NCBI GenBank assembly: GCA_022760475.1
Contig: JALEFZ010000095.1
Span: 62,001 to 126,000, forward strand
DNA from: Bacteroidia bacterium
Lineage (GTDB): Bacteria > Bacteroidota > Bacteroidia > J057
Reading direction: 5' to 3'
DNA: 64,000 nt
Part shown: piece after piece, positions 1 through 10,000 of the stretch
How positions within the stretch are numbered: the stretch's first letter is position 1
Layout of the letters: the number at the start of each line of letters is the position of its first letter
The notes under the pieces: model-generated
Told to the model about the DNA's origin: nothing
What the model saw: only the letters and a program-made list of their open reading frames with translations
Database searches by the model: none
Made by a program: the position numbers and the translations under genes

Positions 1-126
1 ACCTTCCATGAAATTTGCCATGAGGTAGGATTGAAAGACAGCTCTTCATTCGGTAGACTTTTCAAAAGAAGTTTTGGAGCCACTCCACAGATCTACCGTC
101 AAAAGAATGCACACATTATGAGATAA
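1..126 (+). CDS. AraC-family transcriptional regulator, C-terminal fragment
   Basis: The open frame runs in from the left edge and ends at the TAA at 124-126, so only the last 41 residues are visible. They read as the second helix-turn-helix of an AraC/XylS DNA-binding domain: a VGLKDSSSFGRLFKRSFG helix pair followed by the typical ATPQIYRQ end of the fold. Such proteins bind promoter DNA as activators or repressors. The ligand-binding or sensor part lies outside the window, so the signal and targets cannot be read. The gene points toward the convergent lipoprotein gene at 210-2498. Confidence 0.8.
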   Translation, partial: TFHEICHEVGLKDSSSFGRLFKRSFGATPQIYRQKNAHIMR

Positions 127-209
127 GATTATACCCTAATGTATAAAAGGAATAAGCTGCTTGGGATTCCAGGCAGCTTATTCTGTTTTTACTTATATCA
201 AGTCGCGAA

Positions 210-2498
210 TCATTCCCATTTTTTATACCACTCCTCCAGGACTTCTTCAGCTTCCTTACCACAAGGAGTGAAGCTCTTCTGCACAGATTTGGCATAGCCG
301 AGATAGGATGGCCATTTCCACCAATAAGCTCCCTTGAACCAGGGCTGCCCATCTAAAGCCTTTAGGGAGGCCTGGTAAGACCTACTTTGGGCAAGCTTGT
401 CAACTCCTCGGCCATTGGGTTCTTCATGAGGATTTTTCCATGCCTTTTCTACCGAACGGTAACCCACTTCGGTAAACACAATGGGTTTTTGAGTCCTGTT
501 ATAAATCGCCTCCATTTTCTTATTGATGGCCATCGCCCCTTGAAGCAATTCTTCATCACTGGGTTCATCCTTTTCACTTAAGGGATAATAAGAGTTCACA
601 CCTATGAAGTCCAGTTCATCAGCAAATGCAATCTTCTCGGCTTCATCCCCCCAATTTGCTGCATAGGTAACCGGACCACGGTATACCTCTCGCACATCCT
701 TCACCAATTGACGCCAGAGTTCGGGATTCTCCAGGGTAGCATTGACAAATTCTACCCCTACACAGAAATATTCAAAGTCAAACATCGCAGCAACCATGGC
801 ATAATGCATGATCCATTGTTTGTAGTAATTGTGCCACGCTAGCCAATCTTCTTTGCTCTCCATTTTGACAGCCCCAGGCCATGCTCCACCATAGTATATC
901 TGAGGCTTCAACAGGCTCTTTAACTCATATTCCGAAGCATGATACCTGGCAAAAACAATGCTCATGGAGTTTTCCCCTCCTGCGCCTTCCCATAAACGAT
1001 ATTTTTGTGGCTTGCTGGTATTTCTACTTCCCGAATAAGGCACAATGGCTATTGAGTTTCCATGTAATCTATGGATTTTAGACAATGCCTCCTTTCCAAG
1101 CTGGGAGGCGTAGCCGTCGTATACGTTGTAGCCCTCATGGGCGAAGGTCATTCCCCTGTGAAACTGCAATGATGCTGGAGTTCGGGCCTCTGGGGTTTGA
1201 CCAAATGAAGCCAGGTACTCTTTATATTCTTGAAAAAACGGTTTAATGAGTTCTTGTGATGACTCGGGATCGTTGCAGGCTTGAACCAATACTTCCTTGT
1301 GCTTTTCTGCCAAAAAATGTATCAAACCACCCACGGTAGCTCCCCTGATATACATGGAGCTTCTTTCATAATTTTGATTATCCCAAAGGTCTTCCTCTGG
1401 AAGCAAGGCATTGGCTTTCTGAAGTCGAATCGCCCATTCTAGGGCACCTTTTTTTTGCCACTTGGAAGAAAAGAAGTGAGAAAATCCCTCAGCCAGGAAG
1501 TCAGGAAAACGCTTGCCCCAAAGACTCTGAACCAAATATCCATTAAAGGACTCAAACTCCTGATCCAAGACTGCCCTATGGTAAATCTCATGGACTTGGG
1601 CGTTTCGGAAGTCGGAATATCCCTGAAACATCTTCCGCCTTTGCATGCCCATCAATTCTGCATCTTTATACAAATGGTAAACAAAGGGGGTAGGCTCAGG
1701 GAAAGAATCGAAAAAACTTTGGATTTGTTGCCATCGGAGCTCGACCCGTTGGTTTACCTCCTTTTTTTGATTTTCTGTGAGGTCAAAACCGTGAGCTTTC
1801 AGTGAGAACACTGGCCCTTTGATGACAAACTCCTTTTCATTTACAAAATTCCAGGAACGCTCAGCATCATATTCCCAGGACTCTCCAAAGAGTCCAAGTA
1901 GTAGTCTCTCCGACTTTCTTGATACCTCAAACCCATAATTACTCCATAATGGATTTGAGAAATCGGTCATAGAGGGTCCAGTCAGTTTATCCGTAATGGC
2001 TTGATCACTTAAGCCAGTAATTATATTCAGGGGATTTTGGGGATTGAGTGGATTAGGAATGAAGTTTAACCCAAGGCTGGTCAGTGGGTCTGTAAAAAGT
2101 TCATTGGCGAGCTCCAATTGAGTTGAACTTATGGAAACGGGCAGCTTGTTTCGGATCTTTTCAATAATGGGATTTCCTGCTGTTGTCCCGATCAAAAGGC
2201 ATGGATGGTTCACGATGAGGCTGTCATCTACTTCAGCAGCTTGGTGTAGTTCAATGCCATACCATGAAGGTAGGTTTTTCTTGATATTGGTGAGTAGTTC
2301 GGCCCATTTCTCTGTAGTTTCAGCTTGCTCCCCTTGATAGATCACCTGCATTTTTCTTTCCTGCCGGAACTTTCTTATTAATTCTGCCCGGGTAGGCAAG
2401 TTCGTTGAACTTTGCTGGGCTTTGCTGGCAGGGGGGCTACAGGCCAGTAATCCGCCAAGGCTTAGCGAGATGATGGAAAAAATCCTAAGTAGGTTCAT
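210..2498 (-). CDS. Lipoprotein: gluzincin-like HExxH domain fused to a GH113-like glycoside hydrolase
   Basis: A 762-residue protein, starting at the ATG at 2498 because this gives a clean lipoprotein leader with lipobox LLAC (Cys20); the longer open frame to 2543 does not. The N-terminal half carries HEIYH (about residues 303-307), followed 30 residues later by the Glu of AEGFSHFF (about 337). That is the zinc-site layout of gluzincin metallopeptidases such as M1, although the spacing is longer than the usual 18-19. The C-terminal half (about 465-762) looks like a TIM-barrel glycosidase of the GH113/GH5 type: the Glu in VGVEF (about 583) is the likely acid/base, FTEVGYRS (about Glu677) the likely nucleophile, with WWKW near the end. 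GH113 enzymes act on beta-mannan; the substrate here is not shown. The protein should sit on a membrane or the cell surface. The peptidase activity is inference; the glycosidase call is firmer. Confidence 0.7.
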   Translation of the reverse strand: MNLLRIFSIISLSLGGLLACSPPASKAQQSSTNLPTRAELIRKFRQERKMQVIYQGEQAETTEKWAELLTNIKKNLPSWYGIELHQAAEVDDSLIVNHPCLLIGTTAGNPIIEKIRNKLPVSISSTQLELANELFTDPLTSLGLNFIPNPLNPQNPLNIITGLSDQAITDKLTGPSMTDFSNPLWSNYGFEVSRKSERLLLGLFGESWEYDAERSWNFVNEKEFVIKGPVFSLKAHGFDLTENQKKEVNQRVELRWQQIQSFFDSFPEPTPFVYHLYKDAELMGMQRRKMFQGYSDFRNAQVHEIYHRAVLDQEFESFNGYLVQSLWGKRFPDFLAEGFSHFFSSKWQKKGALEWAIRLQKANALLPEEDLWDNQNYERSSMYIRGATVGGLIHFLAEKHKEVLVQACNDPESSQELIKPFFQEYKEYLASFGQTPEARTPASLQFHRGMTFAHEGYNVYDGYASQLGKEALSKIHRLHGNSIAIVPYSGSRNTSKPQKYRLWEGAGGENSMSIVFARYHASEYELKSLLKPQIYYGGAWPGAVKMESKEDWLAWHNYYKQWIMHYAMVAAMFDFEYFCVGVEFVNATLENPELWRQLVKDVREVYRGPVTYAANWGDEAEKIAFADELDFIGVNSYYPLSEKDEPSDEELLQGAMAINKKMEAIYNRTQKPIVFTEVGYRSVEKAWKNPHEEPNGRGVDKLAQSRSYQASLKALDGQPWFKGAYWWKWPSYLGYAKSVQKSFTPCGKEAEEVLEEWYKKWE

Positions 2499-2610
2499 TT
2501 TCTGTAAAACGATAGCAGGTACATAGGGTTCTGAAGTGAACAAGGTTAATTTTGCTCACTTAGAACAATATACTCAAGGAGTAGATTGAATTCCCTAAAC
2601 AGGGCTCATT

Positions 2611-2973
2611 TTATATCTCCTCGTCCAATTCGTGTAATGGAATTTCTTTGATTTGACCTTCATCCTCTTCATCATAATCGTCCTCTTCCTCATCCTCATC
2701 AATGGGAGGGCTGACAGGTTTATTGTGAGATTTCACCATGTCATTGGACAGTTCTACCTTCATGGCAGTATCTCCGATGACCAAACCATTTAGGGCTTTC
2801 AGGGCAGCTTCGGCCTCTCTATCCCTTTTCATTTCTACAAATCCCAAAGTTGGGGTTAGGCCATCCAGACTTCTGAATATCTTAACGGAAACCACATCAC
2901 CATGCTCTTCAAAAATTTCTTGAAGGCGGATTTTATTGATGGATGGATCAATTGAAGAAACACGCAGTCTCAT
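2611..2973 (-). CDS. RRM-type RNA-binding protein with acidic tail
   Basis: A 120-residue cytoplasmic protein. Residues 1-76 form one RNA recognition motif: RNP2-like LRVSSI at the start and RNP1-like LGFVEMKR near residue 43, with the usual beta-alpha-beta spacing and an ALKALNG second helix. Bacterial single-RRM proteins bind single-stranded RNA; the targets here are unknown. Residues 90-120 are highly acidic (runs of D and E), an unstructured tail that could mask the basic RNA face or bind a partner. The gene stands alone, with about 270 nt of AT-rich sequence upstream. The family call is firm, the cellular role open. Confidence 0.85.
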   Translation of the reverse strand: MRLRVSSIDPSINKIRLQEIFEEHGDVVSVKIFRSLDGLTPTLGFVEMKRDREAEAALKALNGLVIGDTAMKVELSNDMVKSHNKPVSPPIDEDEEEDDYDEEDEGQIKEIPLHELDEEI

Positions 2974-3244
2974 GAAATTTGTTGTTGGAAATATAATTCT
3001 AATATGAAAAAAAAAATCTTTACTCCCCTAATTGATGCATGAGAATTAAGCAGAATAATGAAAACTATTTTAAGTAGTCGAGCAATCTCATTTCGGTATC
3101 CTTTGGGTCATTTTTTCCAAAAAATACCGAATTCAATATGCTCAGCTATTTAATTCCCTAAATCAAAAAATACCCATATCCAGATTTATATATTTAAAAC
3201 CTTTCGCCAATAGTTGCTGTTGAAGATTAGAAATAAAGGAAAAG

Positions 3245-3703
3245 ATGAAAACTAATACCGCAGTTACTCAAGTGATATGGAAAATGGGAGCCGTTCTCAT
3301 TGGGCTGAGAATCATGATCCAGTCATTATTTGCATTCCAGTTTGGGCTGGAGTCGATCTTTTCAGGTAATGGGCTCCCCCTTGTAGAAATGGGAATCACC
3401 ATTGCAGTAATGATCTATGCGGGCTATCAATACCGAGACAAAAATCAGATTCAGATTAGCCTTCAAGAAGGTTTTATTGTCATGCTTGGGGTATATGCAG
3501 TTGGTAGTTTAGGAAGTATTATCTGGCAAATGATCTGGGCAAACTACCTCAATCCGACCTTATTGGAACTTGCTCCTGACCCTACCTTTTATAGTGCTTC
3601 AGGTATTTTTAATAACTTTTTCAGTTCTGTGGTTATGGGATCCATCCTTTCATTGGTATTTGCGTACATTCTTTCAAGAAGAAGAGCAAAAATTTCTTCT
3701 TGA
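3245..3703 (+). CDS. Small four-helix membrane protein, DUF4199-like
   Basis: 152 residues, almost entirely hydrophobic, with four likely membrane helices near residues 12-32, 45-62, 78-100 and 122-146, and a basic SRRRAK end. Length, helix number and the short charged loop after helix 2 (YQYRDKNQIQ) fit the Bacteroidota family DUF4199, whose function is not known. No catalytic motif is visible. The TGA stop lies within TTGA, which also offers a TTG start for the next gene, so the two could be translationally coupled. Confidence 0.65.
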   Translation: MKTNTAVTQVIWKMGAVLIGLRIMIQSLFAFQFGLESIFSGNGLPLVEMGITIAVMIYAGYQYRDKNQIQISLQEGFIVMLGVYAVGSLGSIIWQMIWANYLNPTLLELAPDPTFYSASGIFNNFFSSVVMGSILSLVFAYILSRRRAKISS

Positions 3704-3717
3704 AACAGCAAAAATCC

Positions 3718-3996
3718 ATGTCAAAGAAGGTCGCTTGTGAACTGTGTGAAAGGGAGGGCTTACCTACGACCAAACACCATGTCATTCCAAGAAAAGTCCA
3801 CAAAAACAAATGGTTTCGCAAGAACTTCAGCCGCGAAGCCATGAATGAAACCATTGATCTCTGTAAAAACTGTCATCGACAGATTCATCTTTTCTTTTCT
3901 CACAAAGATTTGGCGAGGAAATACCATTCGGTTGAGCTTCTCCTGGAAGAAGAGCGGGTCAAGAACTATGTCGAATGGATTAGAAAAAGAGGATAA
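3718..3996 (+). CDS. Small HNH-type zinc protein
   Basis: 92 residues from the ATG at 3718. A TTG at 3700, overlapping the previous stop, would add six residues and cannot be excluded. The order Cys7-x2-Cys10, His20-His21 in HHVIPRK, and Cys49-x2-Cys52-His53-x3-His57 is the HNH/treble-clef nuclease layout with two structural zinc-binding CxxC pairs. Stand-alone HNH proteins of this size are common in Bacteroidota and mostly uncharacterised; some nick DNA. No phage or restriction genes lie nearby, so the target is open. A hairpin with a T-run follows at 4078. Confidence 0.7.
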   Translation: MSKKVACELCEREGLPTTKHHVIPRKVHKNKWFRKNFSREAMNETIDLCKNCHRQIHLFFSHKDLARKYHSVELLLEEERVKNYVEWIRKRG

Positions 3997-4067
3997 ATTC
4001 GTCTGGAGATAAGCCTTGTTTTCCACAAATCGGGATAAGTCCAGGAACCAAAAGAAATAATTTCAAC

Positions 4068-4075
4068 TACTTTTG
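4068..4075 (+). promoter_or_regulatory. Possible -7 box of a Bacteroidota promoter upstream of dcd
   Basis: TACTTTTG matches the Bacteroidota sigma-A -7 consensus TAnnTTTG. No clear TTG -33 element lies 19-21 nt upstream. Transcription would begin near 4080, inside the hairpin at 4078-4101. Confidence 0.35.
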
Positions 4076-4077
4076 TG

Positions 4078-4105
4078 AATCAATCCTTGAGGGGATTGAT
4101 TTTTT
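4078..4105 (+). terminator. Hairpin with T-run between the HNH gene and dcd
   Basis: AATCAATCC (4078-4086) pairs with GGATTGATT (4093-4101), and a run of Ts follows. It probably ends the HNH transcript. Because a promoter-like box lies just before it, it could instead act as a leader hairpin for dcd. Confidence 0.55.
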
Positions 4106-4123
4106 CATATGACAGCTTGAATA

Positions 4124-4660
4124 ATGATTTTAACTGACGCAAAAATATTAGAGGAAATAGAGGCAGGAAACATCCTGATCGAGCCTTTTCATCGTGATTG
4201 TCTGGGCAGCAACAGCTATGATGTCCACCTGGGAAAATATCTTGCCGTCTACAGGGATCGCGTTTTGGATGCCAGAAGGCACAATCAAATCGATGAAATT
4301 GTAATGGGCGAGGAAGGCTTCATTTTGCAGCCCAACACCCTCTACCTGGGTGTAACCCAGGAGTATACAGAAACCCATTCTCATGTGCCATTCCTTGAGG
4401 GAAAAAGCTCTGTGGGAAGATTGGGAATTCACATTCATGCAACTGCTGGAAAGGGTGATGTAGGATTTTGTAATACCTGGACGCTCGAAATTACTGTAGC
4501 TCAAGCTGTAAAGGTATATCCAGGGATGCCCATTGGTCAATTGATTTATTTTGCAGTTGATGGAGACGTGATAAATGCCTACAACAAGAAACCAGGTGCA
4601 AAATACACTGACAGGACTTTAAAGCCTGTTGAGTCCATGATGTGGAAGAACAATTTTTAA
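4124..4660 (+). CDS. dcd: dCTP deaminase
   Basis: 178 residues, the normal length. Dcd converts dCTP to dUTP plus ammonia, feeding dTMP synthesis. The family motif GKSSVGRLGI (residues 93-102) holds the conserved Ser and Arg residues, and WTLEI supplies the likely catalytic Glu122; the downstream GMPIGQLIYF segment is also typical. The C-terminal KYTDRTLKP matches the flexible lid that closes over nucleotide in this trimeric family. Some family members are bifunctional and also hydrolyse dUTP; the sequence alone does not settle this. A strong terminator follows at 4689. Confidence 0.93.
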   Translation: MILTDAKILEEIEAGNILIEPFHRDCLGSNSYDVHLGKYLAVYRDRVLDARRHNQIDEIVMGEEGFILQPNTLYLGVTQEYTETHSHVPFLEGKSSVGRLGIHIHATAGKGDVGFCNTWTLEITVAQAVKVYPGMPIGQLIYFAVDGDVINAYNKKPGAKYTDRTLKPVESMMWKNNF

Positions 4661-4688
4661 GGAAGGACTTTCTTTTTAAATACAAAAT

Positions 4689-4723
4689 GAGTTTGGTCAG
4701 CTAAGCCAAACTCCTTTTTTTTT
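4689..4723 (+). terminator. Rho-independent terminator after dcd
   Basis: GAGTTTGG (4689-4696) and CCAAACTC (4706-4713) form an 8-bp stem with a 9-nt loop, followed by a C and about nine Ts. It lies between the convergent dcd and E1 genes. Confidence 0.85.
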
Positions 4724-4739
4724 GAGTGTAGTTGTCGTA

Positions 4740-6830
4740 TCAATAGGAAAGCAGAGCTTCTAATTTTGCTTGTACTTTTTCAGCATTCGGCAGCATGGTA
4801 GCTTCCAATACAGAATTCAGTGGAATAGCTGGCATTGGAGCTGCGCCCAGGATATGAACCGGAGCATCCAATTGCTCGAACAGTTCAGAACTGATTCGTC
4901 CAGCAATCGATTCTGCGAAGGAATTCATTTGAACCTCCTCAGTCAATAGCAGGACTTTATTATGTCTTTTTACAGCTGCTTCAATGGCAGGCCAATCCAG
5001 TGGCTCCAGGGTCCTCAAATCCAGGATTTCGACTTGACCAGGATAGGCTTTAGAAGCATTTATTGTCCAATGGACTCCCATTCCGTAGGTGATCACCACA
5101 CAGCTTTCGCCATTTTCAATGGCTTCCTCGCTGGCAGCCTGATAAACGTTGGCTTTTCCAAGTGGAATGACATAATCATCACTGGGTTCGATGGTTCTTG
5201 ATGCCTTTGATCCGGGAACTTTCCCCCAATACAAGCCTTTGTGTTCAAACATTACCACCGGGTTGGGATCAAGGAAGGCGGCCCTCATCAGGCCCTTCAT
5301 ATCAGCTGCATTTGAAGGATAAACTACTTTCACACCACGGATGCTGAGGATGGCAGATTCTACAGAAGAAGAGTGGTATGGGCCTCCACTTCCGTATGCT
5401 CCGATGGGTACCCTGATCAGGGATTGTACTGGCCATTTTCCATTGGATAGGTAGTAAGATCGACTTACTTCTGCGTACAACTGATTCAAGCCGGGCCAAA
5501 TGTAATCTGCAAACTGAATCTCAACGATGGGTTTGCATCCTACTGCAGACATGCCGACCGTACTCCCAATAATATATGCTTCCTGAATGGGAGTATTGAA
5601 GACCCTTTTATGTCCAAATTTTTTGGTCAGGAGAGCCGCTTCGCGGAAAACACCTCCTAGGTTTCCACCTACATCCTGGCCATAAAGCAGGGCTTCAGGA
5701 TATTCTTTCAGGATATTTTCTACCGCATGAAGGGCTGCATCGACCATCATGACTTCCTCTCCACCTTCAGGTTTACGGGTTCCGGCCTCCTCAGAAACAG
5801 GGCTGGGGTGGAAGGTATGTGTAAACAGATCCGAAGGCCTTGGGTCATCAAGACTTAGGGCTTTTTTATATTGCTCCTCTACGAAAGTTTGCTTTTCCTG
5901 CTGAATGTCAATTAAGGTAGTTTCCTTCACCCCTTTTTCCATCAGGTAATGGTGCAAGTGGATCAGGGGATCTTCAGGTTTATGCTCTTCCAGGTCGGTG
6001 CGATACCATTCTTTGCGCACACCGGAGGTGTGGTGATTCAACAATGGAACAGTGGCGTGGACCAAAAATGGTCTCCTTTCTTTACGGATGGTTTTTAGTA
6101 CTTCCTGAAGGGTCAGGTAACATTCTTCAAAGTGGCTGCCGTCAATGCTTCGGGTTTCAATGCCTTTGAATCCTTTGGCGAATTCTGCTGCATTCTGGTT
6201 GTACATCTCGGCTCCCGTGGCAGAAATACCCCATCCATTGTCCTGAACAAGGTAAAGCATGGGCATTTGATGCAAGGCAGCCATTTGCATGGCTTCGGAA
6301 ACTTCTCCCTCAGTCATCGCCCCATCTCCGATGGAACAAACAGCCACAGGCGGAGCCTGACCAGTGTCCAGATTGGATATGCCTTGTTCTTCGAGGTATT
6401 TCATCCCCTGCCCTACTCCCGTAATGGGAATGGCCTGCATACCAGTAGAAGAGGATTGGTGAGGGATTTTAGGCATATTCTCCCTTCTGAGAGAAGGATG
6501 TGAGTAGTAGGTTCTTCCCCCTGAGAATGGATCGTCCCTTTTTGCGAGCAATTGAGCCATCAATTCATATGGCTCCATGCCTATCCCTAGAAGAATGGAA
6601 TCGTCTCTGTAATAAGGAGCTACAAAATCCTGCGGCAACAGTTGCATCCCCAAGGCGAGCTGAATAGCTTCATGCCCCCTTGAGGTTGCGTGAACGTACT
6701 TGTTTGTTACTTCTTTATTGGCTTCATAAAGTTCTGCCATGGCCTTTTCTGTACACATAAGTCCGTAAGCCGTAAGCAGGGTTTCCAGTTTAATTTTTTC
6801 CTTGGTAGTCGACGAGGTTTTTGTAGCCAT
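4740..6830 (-). CDS. 2-oxoacid dehydrogenase E1, fused alpha and beta subunits (branched-chain type)
   Basis: About 696 residues from the ATG at 6830. An upstream in-frame ATG at 6884 adds 18 residues without conserved features and would sit almost on the predicted transcription start. The first half is an E1 alpha chain with the thiamine-diphosphate motif GDGAMTEGEVSEAM ending in N198 (GDG at about 168-170). The second half, from about residue 365, is an E1 beta chain (YGQDVGGNLGGVFREA, then RVFNTPIQEAYIIGSTVGMS). Fused E1 chains of this length are common in Bacteroidota and usually annotated as branched-chain 2-oxoacid (2-oxoisovalerate) dehydrogenase. They decarboxylate 2-oxoacids from Val, Leu and Ile and pass acyl groups to lipoyl-E2, supporting iso-fatty-acid synthesis. 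No E2 or E3 gene is nearby. Pyruvate as substrate cannot be excluded. Confidence 0.85.
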   Translation of the reverse strand: MATKTSSTTKEKIKLETLLTAYGLMCTEKAMAELYEANKEVTNKYVHATSRGHEAIQLALGMQLLPQDFVAPYYRDDSILLGIGMEPYELMAQLLAKRDDPFSGGRTYYSHPSLRRENMPKIPHQSSSTGMQAIPITGVGQGMKYLEEQGISNLDTGQAPPVAVCSIGDGAMTEGEVSEAMQMAALHQMPMLYLVQDNGWGISATGAEMYNQNAAEFAKGFKGIETRSIDGSHFEECYLTLQEVLKTIRKERRPFLVHATVPLLNHHTSGVRKEWYRTDLEEHKPEDPLIHLHHYLMEKGVKETTLIDIQQEKQTFVEEQYKKALSLDDPRPSDLFTHTFHPSPVSEEAGTRKPEGGEEVMMVDAALHAVENILKEYPEALLYGQDVGGNLGGVFREAALLTKKFGHKRVFNTPIQEAYIIGSTVGMSAVGCKPIVEIQFADYIWPGLNQLYAEVSRSYYLSNGKWPVQSLIRVPIGAYGSGGPYHSSSVESAILSIRGVKVVYPSNAADMKGLMRAAFLDPNPVVMFEHKGLYWGKVPGSKASRTIEPSDDYVIPLGKANVYQAASEEAIENGESCVVITYGMGVHWTINASKAYPGQVEILDLRTLEPLDWPAIEAAVKRHNKVLLLTEEVQMNSFAESIAGRISSELFEQLDAPVHILGAAPMPAIPLNSVLEATMLPNAEKVQAKLEALLSY

Positions 6831-6892
6831 GTCAAAGTTGATCTTTTGAGAAAAGAGAGGCGCCTGTCCAGGCGAAATATTCATTTAGCAAT

Positions 6893-6900
6893 CAAAAATA
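6893..6900 (-). promoter_or_regulatory. Possible -7 promoter box of the E1 gene
   Basis: On the minus strand this reads TATTTTTG, a match to TAnnTTTG. Transcription would start near 6887, which favours the start codon at 6830 and gives a leader of about 57 nt that contains the hairpin CGCCTGgaCAGGCG (about 6861-6874). Confidence 0.35.
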
Positions 6901-6970
6901 GAAAAATAATGGTACACTAACTAATGATTGTTAGCCTATGTAGAATTTAATATAAAGCTCCCCAAAAGTA

Positions 6971-7003
6971 AAAGGCCACCCCACTAGGAGGGCAGCCTTT
7001 CTT
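6971..7003 (-). terminator. Terminator of the glucose/sorbosone-dehydrogenase-like gene
   Basis: On the minus strand GGCTGCCCTCC pairs, with a small bulge, with GGGGTGGCC, followed by TTTT. It lies 24 nt past the stop of the gene at 7027. Confidence 0.65.
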
Positions 7004-7026
7004 CCATATTGAGGTGCGGAATTTCT

Positions 7027-10000
7027 TTATTCTATCAGAATCTTTTCAGTGATGCTACCAAGGGAATGTCTAACCTTTATGAAGTAAACACCTTTGGACC
7101 AGTCAGTGGTTGAAATCATCACTTTGGAGATGCCTTCCTGCTTTTCGAGCAATCCCTTGGCCACTACCTTACCTAATGCATCAAAAATCTCATACTGTGC
7201 AGCTGTGTTCTCCGGTAAGAAATACCTGAGGGTGAAGCCATCTGTAGCAGGATTAGGATATATATTTACCCTCAATTGCTTAGACAGATCTAGAGACAAA
7301 ATTCGGATAGGCCCGAGGGTTTCCTGGCCATTGAAATCAAACTGACGAATTCGATAGTAAAGGGTCTGAACACCCAGATCTGCAATATTCTTATCCGTAT
7401 AAGCATAAGAGTTGCTATGACCGGTAGGCTCCTCCATGACCAGGGTCGCAATCTTTTTATATTCGGTACCATCTGTAGACCTTTCTACTTCAAAATGGCT
7501 TCCTTTTCCATCCTGAGCTACCTCCCATTTCAATAAGCCATCCAGGCCTTCTACGCTAGCTTTGAAATCCAGCCATTCTACGGGGAAGGTGGTCTGAGAA
7601 GCCCTCAAAAAGAATGTGGAGAAGGAACTCACATCGTATACCAGTTCATGCGCTCCGTCAGGGCCTGTGCCTAAAGAAGTGCTAACAGGAAGTACCGTTG
7701 TAAGGGAGCCATTTCCAACCTCACCCAATTTGCCATTGCTATATTTTTCCAAAACGAGATCGCTTAGGCTTGAAACCGTAGGGTTGCTTTCCTTCAAGGC
7801 ATCAAACTCTGAAGGCAAAACATATAACTTGATTCTCACTGGGGAAGCAAAGGTCTTTTGCGTACTGATCTCAAATGAACGAGTCAGGTAGTAGAAATCG
7901 CCATATACAAAGGGATCATTGCCATGATCAAAGGTCTCTACAGTTACCAATCCCAGATCCTGGTTGTTGTCATTGATGGAGAGCAAAACTTCTTCATATT
8001 GATCCTGGATTTCGAGGAATGCATTGTTAAACTCGGAAACACAGGAACCGTACTGGCCTCGCAAGGCTACACGATCGGCAATACTTGACACACAGCTTGC
8101 ACATTCTGCTGCTCCGAGGCTGCTGGCACTTCCATTTGAGGAGATCGTTACATTATCGAGGAAGTATGTCTCATCCAGAGTGGAATTGATCGTCCTTACA
8201 ACCAATTCAATTCTGCTTCCTGAAATGGGTCCAGAAGTAAAAGTGGTTGTAGCAGCAGGAATGGCAGAACCAGTCATGTCAAGCAGCAACTGCTCTGCTC
8301 CTCCATCCAATTTGTAATACACCCTGAAGTAATCAGGATTTTCAAATACTCCATCTCCTCTATAATCAAAAGAAACGGTTACACTGCTTTCTGAACCGAT
8401 ATAAACAGAATCAGATGTCCAAATCGCTTCCCCATCCAGGTTGGTACCCAAAAGTGCCTGTCCAGAAGTTCCATAAGTTGCGTTGCCTCCCAGGTTGCTG
8501 CTATTGGCGTCCCATTTGGTTCCACCATCGTCAGTCAACAAGTTGTCAGGAAGGTGGAATTCTTCCCTCCAAAGCAATGGATATGCACCTCCATTGAAAG
8601 AGGCAATCCGACCTGCGCCAATAGGCTCTTCGAAGGTTCCGTCAGGCAACTGCCAGCGAACCGCCAGGTTGTCTCCGCCACCGCCTTCTTTGAATCTTGC
8701 CTCAAAATAATAACGTTGCCCTGCAACAAGGCTTACAGATCCCTGCTGGTCATCGGGATATTTAGCCCACTGTCTTGAACTTGTCCAACCTGGAACATTG
8801 GCAATAGATACCTTATTGGCAGGATCATCATCAATGCTGATGAATAGTTCTCCCTGGTCATCTGAAGCAATCCAGAAGTTGTAAGTCCCGGTTTGAGGCG
8901 GGAAGATATATCCCCTGATCCGTCCTCCGTAGTTATCAGCTACATTGGTAGGGGTCTCTATTTCAGTAAGTGCCTGAACTGAACTTGGGATATCTATGTC
9001 CCAATCGATTGTAGACAGGTTGGTACCGCTCACGTTGTTCCAACGCTCGTACTCGACCTCACCAGTTGGGGTCCCATAAATGGCTGATCCACAAAGGACT
9101 GGAATGACGCTATTGGTGGTGTTGCTCAGGCCATCCTGGTCAGTTACTGTCAAGGAAACGGTATAAGAACCTTCCTCAAAAAATACGTGCGTAGGGTTGA
9201 TTTCATTCGAAGTAGTCCCATCGCCAAAGTCCCACTGATAACTCACAAGGGGGCCATCCAGGTCATAAGAGGAAATCCCATCAAATGAGAATTGGGTAGG
9301 CTTTTGTGAAAGTTCCTTGAAGATAAACCTTGCCACAGGATTGCTGCCACTACCTCCACAATCAGGATAAACGTCCTTTTCGAAGATGGAAGTCAATCCA
9401 CCAGTATCTGTAACCTTCAGTCTAATTCGATAAAAATAAAGGACACCATCACAGCCTACAGGGCTAAGAACAGTATTGGTAGCAGCCACCTGGTCTACAG
9501 GTTCTGCATGGTTGTGGTTATCATGATATAGGAATGTCTGCCACTCCATTTTCAAGTCAGCAGGATTATCTTCTACATCAGTTACAACTGCGGTCAGGTT
9601 GATATTTTCTGTCCCGCTGTAATAATGCTTGCTATCGATGCTGGTAGAAAGGATAACGGGAGCGGTATTATTCAAGGAAATAACCAGGCTGTCAACGTCA
9701 GGAAATCCATTTCCATCATCTACGGTCAATTTCACCGTGAATTTCTGGGGGCTATTGCTTCCTGTTGAGAATGTATGGTTGGGATTCATGTCGGTACTGG
9801 ATTGGCCATCACCGAAATCCCAGCTATAGCTCAGCGGATCGTTTTCTGGATCAGAAGACCTGTTGCCGCGGAATGAAACCAGCAGCCCGTCCTGCCCTTT
9901 GGTCTGGTCAGCCATGATGATGGCATCTGGTGGAAGGTTGGTTCCAACGTAGGAGATTTTTCTAACTACCGAACCAAAATTCACATAGTAGATCGCACCA

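Noticed and set aside
3700-3717. TTG at 3700 as start of the HNH gene
   Set aside because: It overlaps the previous stop neatly, but the ATG at 3718 gives the full zinc domain; kept as an alternative only.
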